The translations under genes were made by a program, and so were the position numbers. A stretch of 64,000 nt of DNA from contig LRSR01007938.1 in NCBI GenBank assembly GCA_001579985.1, forward strand, positions 1 through 64,000, in the 5' to 3' direction. Each line of letters opens with the position of its first letter. The first letter of the stretch is position 1. Shown one piece after another: positions 21,816 through 34,023 of the stretch. This stretch comes from Hypsibius dujardini. Its lineage: Eukaryota; Tardigrada; Eutardigrada; Parachela; Hypsibiidae. The notes under the pieces were generated by a model. The model was not told where the DNA came from. It did not search any database and saw only the letters and a program-made list of their open reading frames with translations.

Positions 21816-22110
21816 CGTGGGCAACATCAACAACGTGGGGCAACGCCAGCAACATGGGGCAACGTGGGGGCAACGTCGGCAACGTGGGGCAACATCAGCA
21901 ACGTGGGGCGACGTCAGCAACGTGGGGCAACGCCAGCAACGTGGGGCAACGCCAGCAACGTGGGGCAACGCCAGCAACTTCAACAACGTGAGGCAACGTG
22001 GAGCAACGTGGGGCAACGTGGAGCAACGTGGGGCAACGTGGAGCAACGGGGGGCAACATCAGCGACATTGAGCAACATACGCAGCGTGTGGCATCATGGG
22101 CAACATACGC
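21816..22110. repeat. Minisatellite with GCAACGTGGG core
   Basis: Tandem 19-20 bp units of the type GCAACGTGGGGCAACGCCA and GTGGAGCAAC, with a 10-bp sub-period. On the opposite strand the core reads GTTGC, the same core as the array at 2135-2520. Degenerate units continue to about 22290. Overlapping false ORFs appear on both strands. Confidence 0.9.
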
Positions 22111-22758
22111 AACGCGAGACAATGTCAAGGACACTGAGCTACATCCGCAACGCCAATCAGTTGGGATTGTGTACGACTGCAGAAACGAGAGAGCCTCATG
22201 GAAAGCGGTCACTTTCGTTCCAAACACCAAATGTTGCGCGTAGACAAAATATACGGGTGTGCAACATGTGGCAACGCGTGCATCATAAGAATAAAATGGT
22301 CCCTATGAGAAAGGATGTGTACAAATCTTGCCATACCTACCTAGTTTTGTTTAAATATCTCTTCAAATTTGAATAATAGTTCAAACAAATTTCGATCTAT
22401 TGAGGAATTGAATTCCAACGTACTTCTGCGTTTTTAAAGATTCTCCACTGTTGCGCCATTTTTAATACACATTTTAGTAAATGTTTTATTTAGATTGACT
22501 TGAAATATTATAGAGCTAGAAATCATACATTATCAAGGCTACATGCTGAATGAAAGTAATATTTATTTTATTTAGAATAGAAAGCGTAAAATTTGCGGTT
22601 TTTAATGTTTCGTCAATCAAAGTAAAGCAGGTCTAAGCAACCATGCCGCAAATGGCCGTCCCGATGAGTTGAATATCAGCTGATGCCATTGTCATTTTAG
22701 ACGTTACCTCAAATTAAGTACATGATGTTGGCCAGCAATGATCGTGCTTTTTTCTTAC
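22111..22758. other. Intergenic, nothing recognised beyond minisatellite decay
   Basis: Contains isolated GCAAC units to about 22290, then AT-rich sequence with no recognisable exon. Confidence 0.4.
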
Positions 22759-23403
22759 TGAACTCGTCTTCATTTATGGTGTACGGAATGATGGCATTCG
22801 GCCAGAGCTTGTCGTCGTCGATGAACGCGTTAAATGCGAAATCCTTCTACAATAACTTACAAGAATATCTGCTGACACACACTCGAATTAATGAAATTGG
22901 TCAAAATGAAAACTTACTGTGTTGTTGGAAGAGTCAAAGTCAATTCCGCTAATGTCTCCTTCAAACCGACGATGGACAGCGATGGATGCGTCATTTTTTG
23001 TTCAAAGTAAATCAGATTTCTCCAATCTATAACAAAAATTTCCGTTTTTTCATCTCGAAGACCTCATTACATATACATTTTTCAGTGTAATTAAACTGAC
23101 AAATTGACAATACAAAATAACTTTGAAACAAAAAGAAAACCTCGTATGATCTATAACTAATGAGACCTTGTATTCCGCATCACGTTTCGAAATTGAACTT
23201 CCTGCAATTAAATGGGGCAACGCGAGATATGTCACCATGAAAAGCCATGTGTCGGTTCGCTGCATAATGTGGGGAAGGTACTGCAAAGGAGAAACATGAT
23301 GCACTCCAGAAACTGATCCGAATAGGAGCAGCGCGATAACTGCGATTGTAATTGCCATGATTAAGGGGAGATATTTGGACAATGAGAAACTGAAAAGACC
23401 CAA
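22759..23403 (-). pseudogene. Astacin metallopeptidase N-terminal remnant
   Basis: On the minus strand, a hydrophobic signal-like segment starts at 23403 or, more likely, 23358 (MAITIAVIALLLFGSVSG). A propeptide segment follows around 22940-23010 with RFEGDISGID, matching the FxGD aspartate-switch motif of astacins. Then comes an exon at 22846-22759 with KLWPNAIIPYTI, the usual N-terminus of the mature protease. The FEGD segment joins the last exon in phase 0, but a TGA lies in its frame just upstream with no acceptor between. No zinc-binding exon follows downstream. It is therefore a truncated, decayed copy of the gene family represented at 32.1-34.0 kb. Confidence 0.65.
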
Positions 23404-24913
23404 CTCCTCACCGATTGCGAGGGTGGAGAAGTCGAATTACAAACAGTAATACGTTTTATGATAGCACATAGATAATGATGACGATTGAGCATTAGAATTT
23501 TCTGTCGAGAAACAAAACCAGTTTTGACTTTTCAGCGTCTCAAACACATTGGTTTCTCGACAATCGTACGAAAAATGACAAACCAATAATTTTGCCTGGG
23601 ATACGTACAGTGAGTTCGTTCATCTTGTGTTTTATGAATTTACGTCAAATCTACTCACACAGTTGCACAAGCCCGCCGGGACCTATTGAACCTCGTCTTG
23701 AATATTCTTTGTTTGTGACTCATTGGAACATGTTTTTCACTCAACCAGTTTCATCTTCGTTCAACAAATAGCAAACATAAATGATTATCTGTCTATTCTA
23801 AAGCCTATCTGTCTTTCTTTCGCTTTTCACAATTAACGGTAAATGAAATTTTAATCTAGTGAAAAGAATCTGATAATTAATGCCTGCCTAGTTAACGCCG
23901 AAGAAGGCAAAACAAAATTGCTGAATCGATGTCTTCTTTTTTTTAAATTGGCCTTACACAAGAATGCAATATACGAAGCAGAAAATCAGGAAAAGGCTTT
24001 TGTTATGATTTTAACAAATCTATAAATCGTTGCGAAGGAAGCTTTAATGCTATTCGCAAGCATAGCAACTAACGTTAAGAACGTCGCTTATGACAGGTCG
24101 ATGAGCAGTCGTTTTTCTCTAGTTGCACAATTTCTTCCTTTCTTTTGAGACATTTGTACAGGTCATTATATCATATAATAGTATTATTATTAGTATTAAT
24201 ATTATTATATTCACAAGTTCACAATATCTTCATAATTGAAAAAAACAATCGGGCTTTAATTTGGATCAAACTTCATTCCCTTAAGTGTGAATCTAGACAA
24301 AACTCCTCACTAACCGGGCTGAAGGGACACAACAAAACTGGTTAAACGAAACTTGAGCTAATAAGTCAAAGGTTTTTGCCACGCGTGTTAGCAACAAAAT
24401 GATTTAGGAAAACGACAAATGTATGATTTTGTTGAAGAAGCCAGACTTGCTCGGCTTGCCCATGATTTTTATTCTTATCTATTCTACATACATGAAAAAC
24501 TTCCGGCAAACTTTGACATAATTTTTTGAACCACTGTTTACAAAGTTGTCATCTTCTTTTAAGCCAGCCAAGAGCACAAGTCTCCTGCAAATAATTTGTT
24601 AGTTTGCAGGAAATACGCCAGCGCATCAAGCAGGATGATGCCACAATTTTTTATGATCCTGATATAAAGTTTCGTACGCTTACATTGATGTCTAGTGGAT
24701 CGGCTACAACGACATCCAAACATCGAAACTAAAGTGAGGAACACCGTATGTTGACTTGGTGCTTAACTGAATAATGAAGATTATTTTTATTCTCAAGGTA
24801 AACTGGGCTTGCCAAAATGGATATGGCGTTTATGCTTGGGGAATTTTGGAAGATGATTTCGGAAATATTTGTGGTGACGGCAAAAACCCAATTTTAACCG
24901 CCATTAAAGAGGC
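23404..24913. other. Intergenic, nothing recognised
   Basis: AT-rich DNA with short frames only. No conserved exon, RNA gene or repeat was identified. Confidence 0.4.
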
Positions 24914-25221
24914 TGTTAGGTCTACCAACCGGAGGTTGGATAGTTAACAAGTTTATTAGACTGAATGTGGTGATCGGTAGAGAAGTAAACTAGACGAAAG
25001 GATAGAGGAAGTACAACTGTGTCTTATAACTAGTAAAACAACTGATTATATAGTAAAGTGTTAACTATAGAATTGATAGTAAATAGCACACACATCAAGT
25101 AATTAGCTGTGGCAGCAGAATAGGGTTAATAGGGTAGATAGAGTTACTAAGTAAGTAAGGTATTATCGAGTCAAATAGCTGTGATGATTGGATATGAGGA
25201 CTTGTTGGGCGTGGTCTAACA
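24914..25221 (-). mobile_element. Solo LTR, 308 bp, same family as 9774-10059
   Basis: On the plus strand it reads TGTTAGG...CTAACA, flanked by the 4-bp duplication AGGC (24910-24913 and 25222-25225). Aligned as reverse complement, it matches the LTR at 9.8 kb. It is about 20 bp longer because of internal indels. The two have diverged clearly, so both are old. Orientation is given relative to the copy at 9.8 kb. Confidence 0.85.
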
Positions 25222-25225
25222 AGGC

Positions 25226-27010
25226 CATGGGTCAATAGTCACTGCATGTTTTAAAAACATCGACAATTTATTTTATCAATTTATGCAACATTTTTCGAAT
25301 AAATGATCCATAGAATGGACAATACATGAAGTATGACCTCGCGATTTCAGTTACCATGAATATCTCCTATGAGGCTGATGAGCCAAAATAGAGTATTTGG
25401 AAAATTCACGTTTTTCTAAAACAGTTTTTTGAGGTTTCGATCAACGGGGAAGCGTTTAGTTAACTTTTGTTTGGTTCATTTTGTTTGGCTTTGTTTGGAC
25501 TTAGCTTCTCATATTTTCAGACCTCCGATAGTTCCATCGCTGGCATTCCTTTAAAATATTCTCATGCACGTAAACTGTTCATGATATAAGAGCACCAACA
25601 ACGTTGATTGCCAGCAACTTATGTCATCGCTCAAAAAAATCATGTGGTCAATAGAACTTGGACCGTGGGAGCTCACTTTGGCGTGACCAATCCTTGACTT
25701 TGAAAAGCCTATCTTCGGTTCTGAACCCATTATTTGATCTGGGACAAGTAGACGAACTGACTCGTTACCGAATCGTTACCACCGCTTGGTTTTGTTCTTC
25801 TACGTCTATTCGTTTCTTTTACTGCTGAAATTTATAGTACGACATTTGCTTTAGTACCAATAATATGCCTGCAAGTTCGGTCAAAGTTTTAGCTTTAGAA
25901 CAAGCAGTGATAATTTGTTGAATACAGAGCCGTTCGAGATCTACCACCTTTACTCTGGGTATTTGTGTATAGAAAATTGCTTACAGCTTCCAGAAATTAT
26001 TTTTCCAAATTTGACGGGTTTTCGTTAATGCCCCAAGCGTGCTTATTCTGTCGAGTTGTCAATTTTCAAATCTTACCAATCGTTTCCGAATTCAATTTGG
26101 GTTCAGTTGAGATTGCACCGCAGGGCTTTCACTTTTGTTTGGGCAAAGCACAGTCGCATACGTTCTGAAAAAATTGTTGGAGTGATGAACAAGAGAATTC
26201 TCGAAAGTGTTGTTTCTCAGGTACCGTTATAAGCCCAGCCTCAAACCCCACAAAAATTTGGAAAGTTTTAAAATTTTCTTGATTCGAAAGCAAGAATAAA
26301 ATTCCACATATTTACCTTTCGAACTCATTTTATTAAAAAACAACCAAGCTTGGCGGTTTGAAATATATCCGGTTATTTGGTTTTTCATACCAAAAAAACT
26401 TTGGTCAAGATTTTGAATCACTTACTCTGAAATCTACCATGTTCCTGATTTTCTTGTCATCCCACCAGCTCATGCGTCACGTTATTCCCCTCATCCCTCT
26501 CACTTTTTCTACAGCTCTGATTATTTAGAATTCGGACACAGATTTTTGTCAATTTACGCCACAAGCCTGCATGGTGTGTTAAATTTGATGTCGCAATCGG
26601 GTTTAACACGACGTGCAGTCTTGAGGCGTTACTTGACAGAAAACTGTGTCCGTTCTTATTAGCCAGAGCTGTATATGTCAGGTCTGCGAATTTTCTAACA
26701 CTCGCAGCTGTAATTTTTCCTAAAAAAGTTGAGCCTTTTACGTTAATACACACGAGGCAGAAAGCCTGCGCTAATCAAGTTAAGCCATTTATCTCGGTCT
26801 TGTGTACAGCGGTGCATGGGCACAAGTCAAACGGTTTAACTCAGTTAACGCAAGGGTTTTGCCACGTGTATAATCAAAAAGTTTTGTCAAGCGATCGGAA
26901 TTTTTTTTTTCAATGAACTTATCGTCGCATTTCGTCTCTCTACGCTTTCAGTTCCAGCAATCTAGAAGTACGTATTGATCTCGATCTAAAACTGATAACA
27001 CCTTGTTGTT
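25226..27010. other. Intergenic, nothing recognised
   Basis: AT-rich. A few 60-100 codon frames are present, but none shows domain motifs or convincing splice partners. Confidence 0.4.
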
Positions 27011-28621
27011 TCAGTTGCACGTCCGTAAAACATCCGTGTCGGCAGGATCTGTCAAGTTTGAAAATACAACGTAGAAAAATGTTTTGGTTATAAGCACTAG
27101 TATTGGCGACTCACCTTTTTGACCTGGAAAACTACCATCGCCGTTCTTTGCTTCCTGTGTGACATTTCCTGTCCAGCCGCTTCCTAACAAAATTACTTAC
27201 TTAACTTAAAATCTGCATTAGAGTCAATATGCGCCATTTGTTTACCTCCAAGGGGTGAGGCATCGTAGAATCCGCGCCACGGTGCAGAACCTGCGCAGCT
27301 CAAAATCCCCTGGTCCCCTTTCGAACAGTCTGCCACTCCGTAACATTCGTACCAGTGCGTTTCATAGAATGCACATGTCGCCACGATTTCGTTCGTTCGC
27401 GAGGAATCGAAAAACTTTTTCACAATTCCTGGAGAGAAGGGCGAAACGTTGTCGACCCATTAATGTCAGATTTATTTTAAGTCTGTTCAGTAGATTTCGG
27501 AGTTTTCACTTCATCTGCATCATAATAGTGCACCTAAATTATTGCTGTCAACCATTTTAAAGAAAATACGAGTCTATTAAACTAGAGGTGATATTATTTT
27601 TCTGTGATGATCAAATATTTTTTATATAAAACACCAGGCCATCTAGACTCACTTGAAATTGCACTTAGATTTTGTGAGGTTATTTTAACATTACTGGGAA
27701 ATGGATAAAAGTTCTAACCGTCAGCTTCCTTCCACTGAGCAGTGCCGTTGATTGTTGCGACATCAGTGCAATTAAACTCCGTGTAGCGCATGTTGGGATT
27801 CGTAGGAAAAGACTTTTTTTGTGGATGTCCTTCTCCTTCACAGTTCGTCTTACAAGTGTAGGAGCAGTTGGTGAAGAAAAGACAGTGTGCCGAAATGTTA
27901 GTGTTCTCTCCGATTTTTCCCATTACAGTCTTAGCTGGTGAAATTTCTAGGAAACACAACATGTTATGTGGCATGAAATTGCATCCCCTCGTTTTACGTC
28001 GGTTACCTAGCACACTTTTTTTTGTGCTAGCCGATAGAGTCTCCGCGTTTGTTACATTCGGCGATAGTGGAGTCGATGTTATATTTTTTCCTAAATGAGT
28101 AAAATGTAAAAAATATTTGGGAATGTTTTTATTTATCAGGCTTCCTTTACATACCTGTAACTCTCTCAGTTCTCATAAATTCTTGACGAAATCTCTTCAG
28201 GCCAGCTTTAACAATATCCTCGGTCGAGAGGCCACCAGCAGCCTGCCGAAATTCTTTAATGTCCTCTTGGATGACTGGAACTTGCTGATAAAAACCAAAA
28301 GTATAAAATAACAAGTCCAAAAAATGGTACTGGCAGAATTAATTATGAATTAGAGTTTGGTCTGAGAATTACTTACAGAGTAAACATTATCGAGGACAGA
28401 ATTATCTTGCACTGTGATGACAAGTTCTACTTTGGATGGTTGACCAGCTGCCTGATATGTCCGAGTTTCCGTCTTCACTGTCAAAATTGCAGACTGAGCT
28501 GTAAGAGAAGTAGGTACAATAACAGAGAAATTCGAAAAAATAAAAATTGTCAATAATAAAGTAACGTACCCAGGGATCTGGAGAGCACTACAACGCACAA
28601 TATAGCGCAAAGAAAAAACAT
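27011..28621 (-). CDS. Orphan secreted cysteine-rich protein, copy A, 8 exons, 301 aa
   Basis: Exons: 28621-28570, 28498-28377, 28284-28155, 28090-28007, 27946-27719, 27428-27246, 27183-27115, 27048-27011. All are GT-AG and every phase agrees. The first exon is a signal peptide (MFFLCAILCVVVLSRSLG). Then come a non-cysteine N-terminal region of about 100 residues and a Thr/Asn-rich linker. First Cys block: HCLFFTNCSYTCKTNC, ending FNC. Second block: FFDSSRTNEIVATCAFY, then CYGVADC and GSAPWRGF. A GWTGNVTQ segment and a C-terminal RTCN follow. Copies B (30.0-30.6 kb) and C (35.0-35.5 kb) share the Cys blocks. I know no matching family. Extracellular location is inferred from the signal peptide and Cys content. 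Confidence 0.85.
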
Positions 28622-29983
28622 CTTCGAGTAATACAAAATCAGAGTCAGACGGCCAGTTGAAAAATCAGTCAAGTTCCATAACAAAACATTTTCTCCAATA
28701 TTTGTCACAAACCAAATCAAAAATGGAATCTCGAAAAATTATCGATATCTAACTTTGCAATGATTCTGTGGAAGCAAAGTTATAAAGGAGAGAGAGCGTT
28801 TGTGTAAAAAAGCGTTTGACTGCTGCAGTTTTCGGGCAAATTAAAACTAACATCATAAACATTCTGTCACACAACATTCCGTACCGCTAATTTCGCTGTT
28901 ATAGTCTGCAATCAAGCGCTGCAATCCAGCGCAATGACATAACAGTGACGAGTACAACGCGAGATACAGTGCGTACAGTGCAAACCCAAAGCGAATTGCT
29001 TTCATCGCAACTTCATGAAATATAAAAAGCATGACTCATTCAAAATTGAAAGCTGTGGTGTAGCCTAAAAATAATATTGCTTGCACAAATCGAATTCCCA
29101 GGCCAAAATTGCAAAAACACGGTGTCTACGCCTGACGTATAGTTGTATTTCCAGTCTATACCCGGTCTACAAGAAGATGTTACAACATTTAACAACCATG
29201 AAACTATAAGAACCTGTAATTCTGCTTGAATTTGCCACTATCAGGTTAATGAAAAAATTGATGTTCTTCTAGTCAGCAAAGAACGCGAAAAACAGAACAC
29301 ACAATTGTTTTTGCAGTGACGGTTTTTTCTGTGCGACGTTATGTGTCTCAGGCAAATAAGGGAGGGAATTATTCAAACAAGCCCCTTTGTCTCAGTGGCA
29401 TACACTTTATTTCTACCCCACTACCAGCTTGACTGGTTATAATCCTGTTTCGTTGTCGTTGTGGTGAAACATTTTTAATTAAACAGCTTTCAGTAAAATC
29501 CGATAGTTGGCAACTTTCGTTAAAAATAATGTTTTTCCGAAAGCTGGATGAAAAAACGGATGAAGAGTCCCTTTAACCTTTTTTCGATAAAAAAAAAGTG
29601 CTAATGACTATTATTTCAGGCTGGCGAGTGTTTTTTTTGCCCATCGCCGAAAAAACTAAAACGAGAAATACAGTTGAAGATATTATTTAAGAAACAAAAT
29701 ATTCTCTTATGCTCTCTAGAAATTGCAACTGTGCATGAGTTTTCGTATTTCCGGAGTTATCTAACGACGCTACGGAATTACCGTTAGCGTCCAATAAAAA
29801 ATGACAACACCAGCAATTTTTTAACTTTCACAAACACTTGCCGGGTTTATTGCGATATTTTTAGTCGACTATACAGTTGTTTGTGGTGTACATTGCTGTA
29901 TTACCGAGAGGAAAAATGACGTTCGTGGATATTTCTAAATTCAAGCCGATTTGTTTTTGATATCAGGGCGTAAAAATTGTCAG
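28622..29983. other. Intergenic between copies A and B
   Basis: AT-rich, nothing recognised. It must carry the promoter of copy A. Confidence 0.4.
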
Positions 29984-30633
29984 TCAGTAATACCACACTG
30001 GAACAGACGCAGTATACGAGGTACAGAATAAATTTGTCTTGGTTAAAATATCCAGCTTATTGATGAATTTGTTTTTTATTTTATCCACTGCCGGCATCAC
30101 TTCCGGTTTTGTGATTGTCCCATTCAGCTTAAAACCTACAAGAGCAACATGTTTGCAAACGAAATATCATTATCGAGTCTGTCTGTCTGGGGAACCGGAA
30201 TACCGTCCGCTCCAAGTCGCTGCACTACCACATCGGTTTTTGTTATTAGCTTCTTTGCAACCCGTTACTCCGTTGCAGTCAAAGTCCATGCTATTGTAGA
30301 AGGCACAAGTTGTAATAATTTCCGTGTCGTGAGCGGTGTTCGTTACCCCCTGACAATTGTTGTAGCAAATAAAACAATTTTTGTATTTCCAAAGTTGCTC
30401 GTTTGGGTGTCGATTTTGACGCTACCTACCGCGGCTACCAATTTCCCAACGTTTTCCGAACGGAATCTGAACATTAGTTTTGCAGTCCACGTCGTAAAAT
30501 TTCATGTTGGAATCGCTGTTGAAGATTCCGAGTTTAAGTTCACCTCCACTTGGTTTGCAATCAGTCGTACAGCTGTATGTTTGGCTCATGTAAAAGTAGC
30601 AGAAGAAATCGGCTGCTGCCTGCTCCATTGCCA
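29984..30633 (-). pseudogene. Orphan secreted family, copy B, partial and probably decayed
   Basis: Exons recognised by homology to copy A: 30633-30430 (DFFCYFYMSQTYSCTTDC, ending DVDCKTN), 30349-30196 (HDTEIITTCAFYNSMDFDC and CGSAATWSGRYSG) and 30135-29984 (GFKLNGTITKPEV, to a stop). The first junction is one base out of phase, and the excess lies in a run of five G at the acceptor. No matching 5' exons with a signal peptide were found upstream, where a methionine-started frame to 30781 runs into intron-like sequence. It could be a pseudogene, or a gene with one base wrong in the G run and undetected 5' exons. Confidence 0.6.
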
Positions 30634-32137
30634 CTGGAAAAATGTTAATGATCAATCTGCCAGAACCGAAATCTATTGGTTTTGCAAAGAACACAAAAGC
30701 GAGTCGGGGTATAGTGTACTCGTCGTTGGACTCAAAGAAATCGCCAGTCGATAGTAAAAATGATAAATATTGCATTTTCACAAACCTAAAAATTTATTTC
30801 GAGTGTTTTCCATAAATTAGTGAAACGTACTAACTCTGTAATCTTGAGGCTATTGTTGAAAGCAAAGAAAAAATAGTGGGAGTGTTGGTAAAGAAGTATA
30901 ACGTCAGAGTTACGCTCCAACACTTGAAACACAAGGCGCATTCTGAAACAAACCATGCGACGAAACAATTTTCAACGGGTTAAATTTCAATAACTTCACA
31001 ATAAAATTTTTCAACATTGTAATTCATAACAGGGAACAGTTTCTTTGTCGGCTCATAGTTTTATAGATATTGGTCATCGACTGATATCAGAAAGAATGAC
31101 TTGCCCGTACGACTTATCCCACATACAGAAATGAGGCATCATCGTCACGCACTGAGGAAATGCTGCGAAAACATCCAGTCTCGCAAGCTTACTTGTGACA
31201 ATGTTCATCTCCAACTGGATTGTAACAAAGTCTAAAAATCTTTGCTACGATGGATTGGCTTAATATTTTGTTACTTAAATCCGTTTTTTTCTGGGGTAAC
31301 TAATTTTGTTTTCCTCCGTTCATTTTGAAATTGAACGCAGAAAGTGATTCTGCTGTTTGCCATGTACAAAATTGAACGCGTAAATGCAGTGAATATTCTT
31401 GGATAAAAAAACGGCAAGATTTTGAGCTTTCCCACTACAAACAACACTCCCAAAATTCTGGGTTTTTTTCCGGTAACCTTCTGAGATTATAATCAAATTA
31501 TTTAACTGCTGGAATTATGGTTATTTAAAATAGTACATCTCCGGTTGCGGTAACGTCTTGAATAAGTAGAGCGGACCTTAAATCATCTCTAACCGTCCGC
31601 GTTTGCCCGAAGTGCTCAATTGTTATACAGTGCAATTATGGCTGATAGCCCAATTGCCGGACGGGTGAAAGAACAGATCGGTGAAGCAAAATCTCACGAG
31701 TATTTACGTTAGCGAATTAGCATTGAAATTAGACGGGGTAATACAGCCTCGGTCTTGGGCTAACACGTTTCTTCTAGTGGGTTGGATGACATTTTTAAAG
31801 TTCTGAAGGTGAAGCGCTAGACTTCTGTTGTCTGTTACTTTTGCAAGTATGTGTACTCAAGCAAAGCTTAATCCCATGTGTGACTTAATAAAGGTTTTTA
31901 GTATGGCTTACCACTGATCCAAAGGAGAATTTTTTTGTTACATCTACATGTGGACAGAATACTCGAATTTTTCCGAAAAAAATTATCTCCGATTTTCTTT
32001 ACTAAAGTCAACTTTTACCTGTTATACCACCGGGCCTTCATGTACCTGGAACTTGCCCTGGCGCAGTGTTATAAGTCGAAGAAGAATCTGCAAAACTGTG
32101 GTTAGAATAAAAACGACTCGTAAAGCAAGCGGAACCG
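30634..32137. other. Intergenic, nothing recognised
   Basis: Possible undetected 5' exons of copy B on the minus strand. Otherwise AT-rich with short frames (30968-30786 and others) that show no homology by eye. Confidence 0.4.
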
Positions 32138-34023
32138 TTACTCATGCCATTTGTCGCTTTGCATACTTGATAACGTTTCCTGAGGAATTGGCGTTGGGTC
32201 AAGGTTGCTTAGATCGGGAGTCGGGGTCGGCACCCATTCTGTCGTTTCGGTTCCGCGATTTTTTGAAACCGATGGCAGCCTTTGCAGACAACTATACATG
32301 TAATTTATAAGGTATATATCTCCCGAGCTGAGCTCAATCCTGTTTCCCATATGCCCTTTTTCTGGCGGACGAGTGAAGGGAGCTTGTGAGATCGGCAGAA
32401 TCGTGGGCCTGTCGTCTGGGTCAGTTGACAAAGTGTTGTGGGCATAATGCATGATGCTGCTGTAGTCGTATGGTAGGCCAAATATCGGTATGTTATATTT
32501 CTGGAATTGTTGGCTTAAACCTGCAAAACAAATTCCATGATGGTCGTGTTTAAAGTTGTATCTATACTTATTTGAGAAGATTATACTTCGAACCAATCGT
32601 TTGCCGCTGTTGCCAAAAATGAGTGGGAATGGCTGGGTTATCGTATAGGAAACGCTCGACCAAGAAGAAAAACTCTACAAAAACTATGACACGCTACATG
32701 TTTGAGGACCCGAGTTCAGGAAAACATTGAGTGACTGTCACATTTTTTTAATTTATTGATGTTATTTGAATATTCCGGTGCATCGATCACTTATTTTCGG
32801 TCGGTTACAAAATGAATACCACGTTTTTCTAATAATACTGGGTTTCTGATGATTTTCGAAATATATTTGTAGTGGACGAATTTCGACGTTGCGGAGACCA
32901 GAAAACCATGAGACTAAACCATCGCAAAAAGCAGATTTCGGCAAACTGTTCCAAAGAAAAAAATAATAGATATCATTGGTCGTATCTCGAGCAATTCCCT
33001 AGAAACATCATTCCACAAACGCTTTGTACTAGTTGTACTAGACAATTTGTTCGGTTCCTACGTTAAACTTAATACTCCGGGTAGTGCAAGAATTCTGCAA
33101 ATCAATTCGATATTGAACTGAAAGATAACCAGTGCTGATAGCGACTTCGTTTCTGCATTGGGGCTAGTTTTGACCGATTTTCGCGCGGAAAGAAGCGGGT
33201 TCCGTCCAGGTTTCCCGCATTTATTCCGGTCGATCTTCAAGTCCTGCATGTCTACAGGGTAGACGACCCTTTAAATTTTGGACCATGCAGCGTCGGAAAC
33301 TCATTTCTGAATCTTTTCGCTTATCGTGCACATTTCGCAAAAATTAACAAACGATTAGCCTTAACTTGAATCCCCTCATATTTAATACGAACCTTGAGCA
33401 ATATTTGGCCAGAATATTTCGACATACTGATCGCGATCCATACGACTTTGTTCGTGCCAGAAGCCAATGGCGTGCATAATCTGGTGTTGAACTTCACCGA
33501 CTACATTCAAGCAATTTGGATTGAGGTAGATTGCTTGTTTTTCCGCATTTCGACCAACCCAGGACGAACAGCTAAGAAATTACAGAATGAGATGAAATGT
33601 AGTTGTGCTAATGTGTTCGCTGTGGAAATGTCAGGCACGTGTTTGACTCGATTCCACGCAGTGCTTGTTTAATCAATTCGATTTCGCTTTGTACTGGAAA
33701 TGGTAAGTTCAATAATAACGAAAATTGCCAATATGCAAGGTCCAAGTATATTTACTGAAACTGCGGGGGTCAATAGTGTAGGGGATAATACGGTCTCCCC
33801 AAAGTCTCGGTGGTTTGTCATTATTCTGTCCCGAACCCAGTCCGGTGATGTCCCAACTGTCCTATAAGCAATAGTTGAAATATTTTCTCTACCAGATACC
33901 GTGCGCTTCTTATTCGGATTAAGGGGAATTCGCCGCTTCTTTGTGCGGGTAGAAGATCTGTAAGTTGTGGACTCCATTGCTCATCTTTGTTCCAATCTTC
34001 TTCAATTTCAATAACACATGCTA
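32138..34023 (-). CDS. Astacin-family protein with HQxxH active site, probable pseudo-peptidase
   Basis: Exons: about 34023-33893 (propeptide, EEDWNKDEQWSPQLTD), 33825-33756 (LWGDRIIPYTIDPRSF, mature N-terminus), 33693-33639 (EIELIKQALRGIESN), 33571-33393 and 32520-32138. Phases agree throughout. Exon 4 holds CSSWVGRN, LNPNC and HQIMHAIGFWHEQSR. Exon 5 holds the Met-turn DYSSIMHY and the closing INYMYSC, then a Pro/Thr tail. Astacins use HExxHxxGxxHE, with Glu as the general base. Here the Glu codon is CAG (Gln) at 33481-33483, while all three zinc His and the Met-turn Tyr remain. The exon 3/4 splice also skips the strand normally between CxxF and CSSW. Zinc binding without proteolysis is the likely state. 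The signal-peptide exon was not found. Confidence 0.75.
32521..33392 (-). other. Long intron 4 of the astacin-like gene
   Basis: 872 bp between the zinc-motif exon and the Met-turn exon. Donor GTTCGT, acceptor TTTTGCAG. No exon seen inside. Confidence 0.6.

Noticed and set aside
21801-22376. Overlapping ORFs on both strands in the second minisatellite
   Set aside because: Same reason: a tandem GC-rich unit with no stops and no conserved protein features.
9774-25221. Solo LTRs read as terminal inverted repeats of one 15 kb DNA transposon carrying the ATPase and CxC/KDZ genes
   Set aside because: Each repeat starts with TGTT and ends with AACA and has its own, different 4-bp target duplication immediately outside it, as expected of separate solo LTRs.
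30149-30754. 201-codon plus-strand ORF opposite copy B
   Set aside because: The minus strand carries the family Cys blocks. The plus frame shows no known features.
33394-33672. 92-codon plus-strand ORF opposite the astacin zinc exon
   Set aside because: Shadow of the minus-strand exon with the HQxxH motif.
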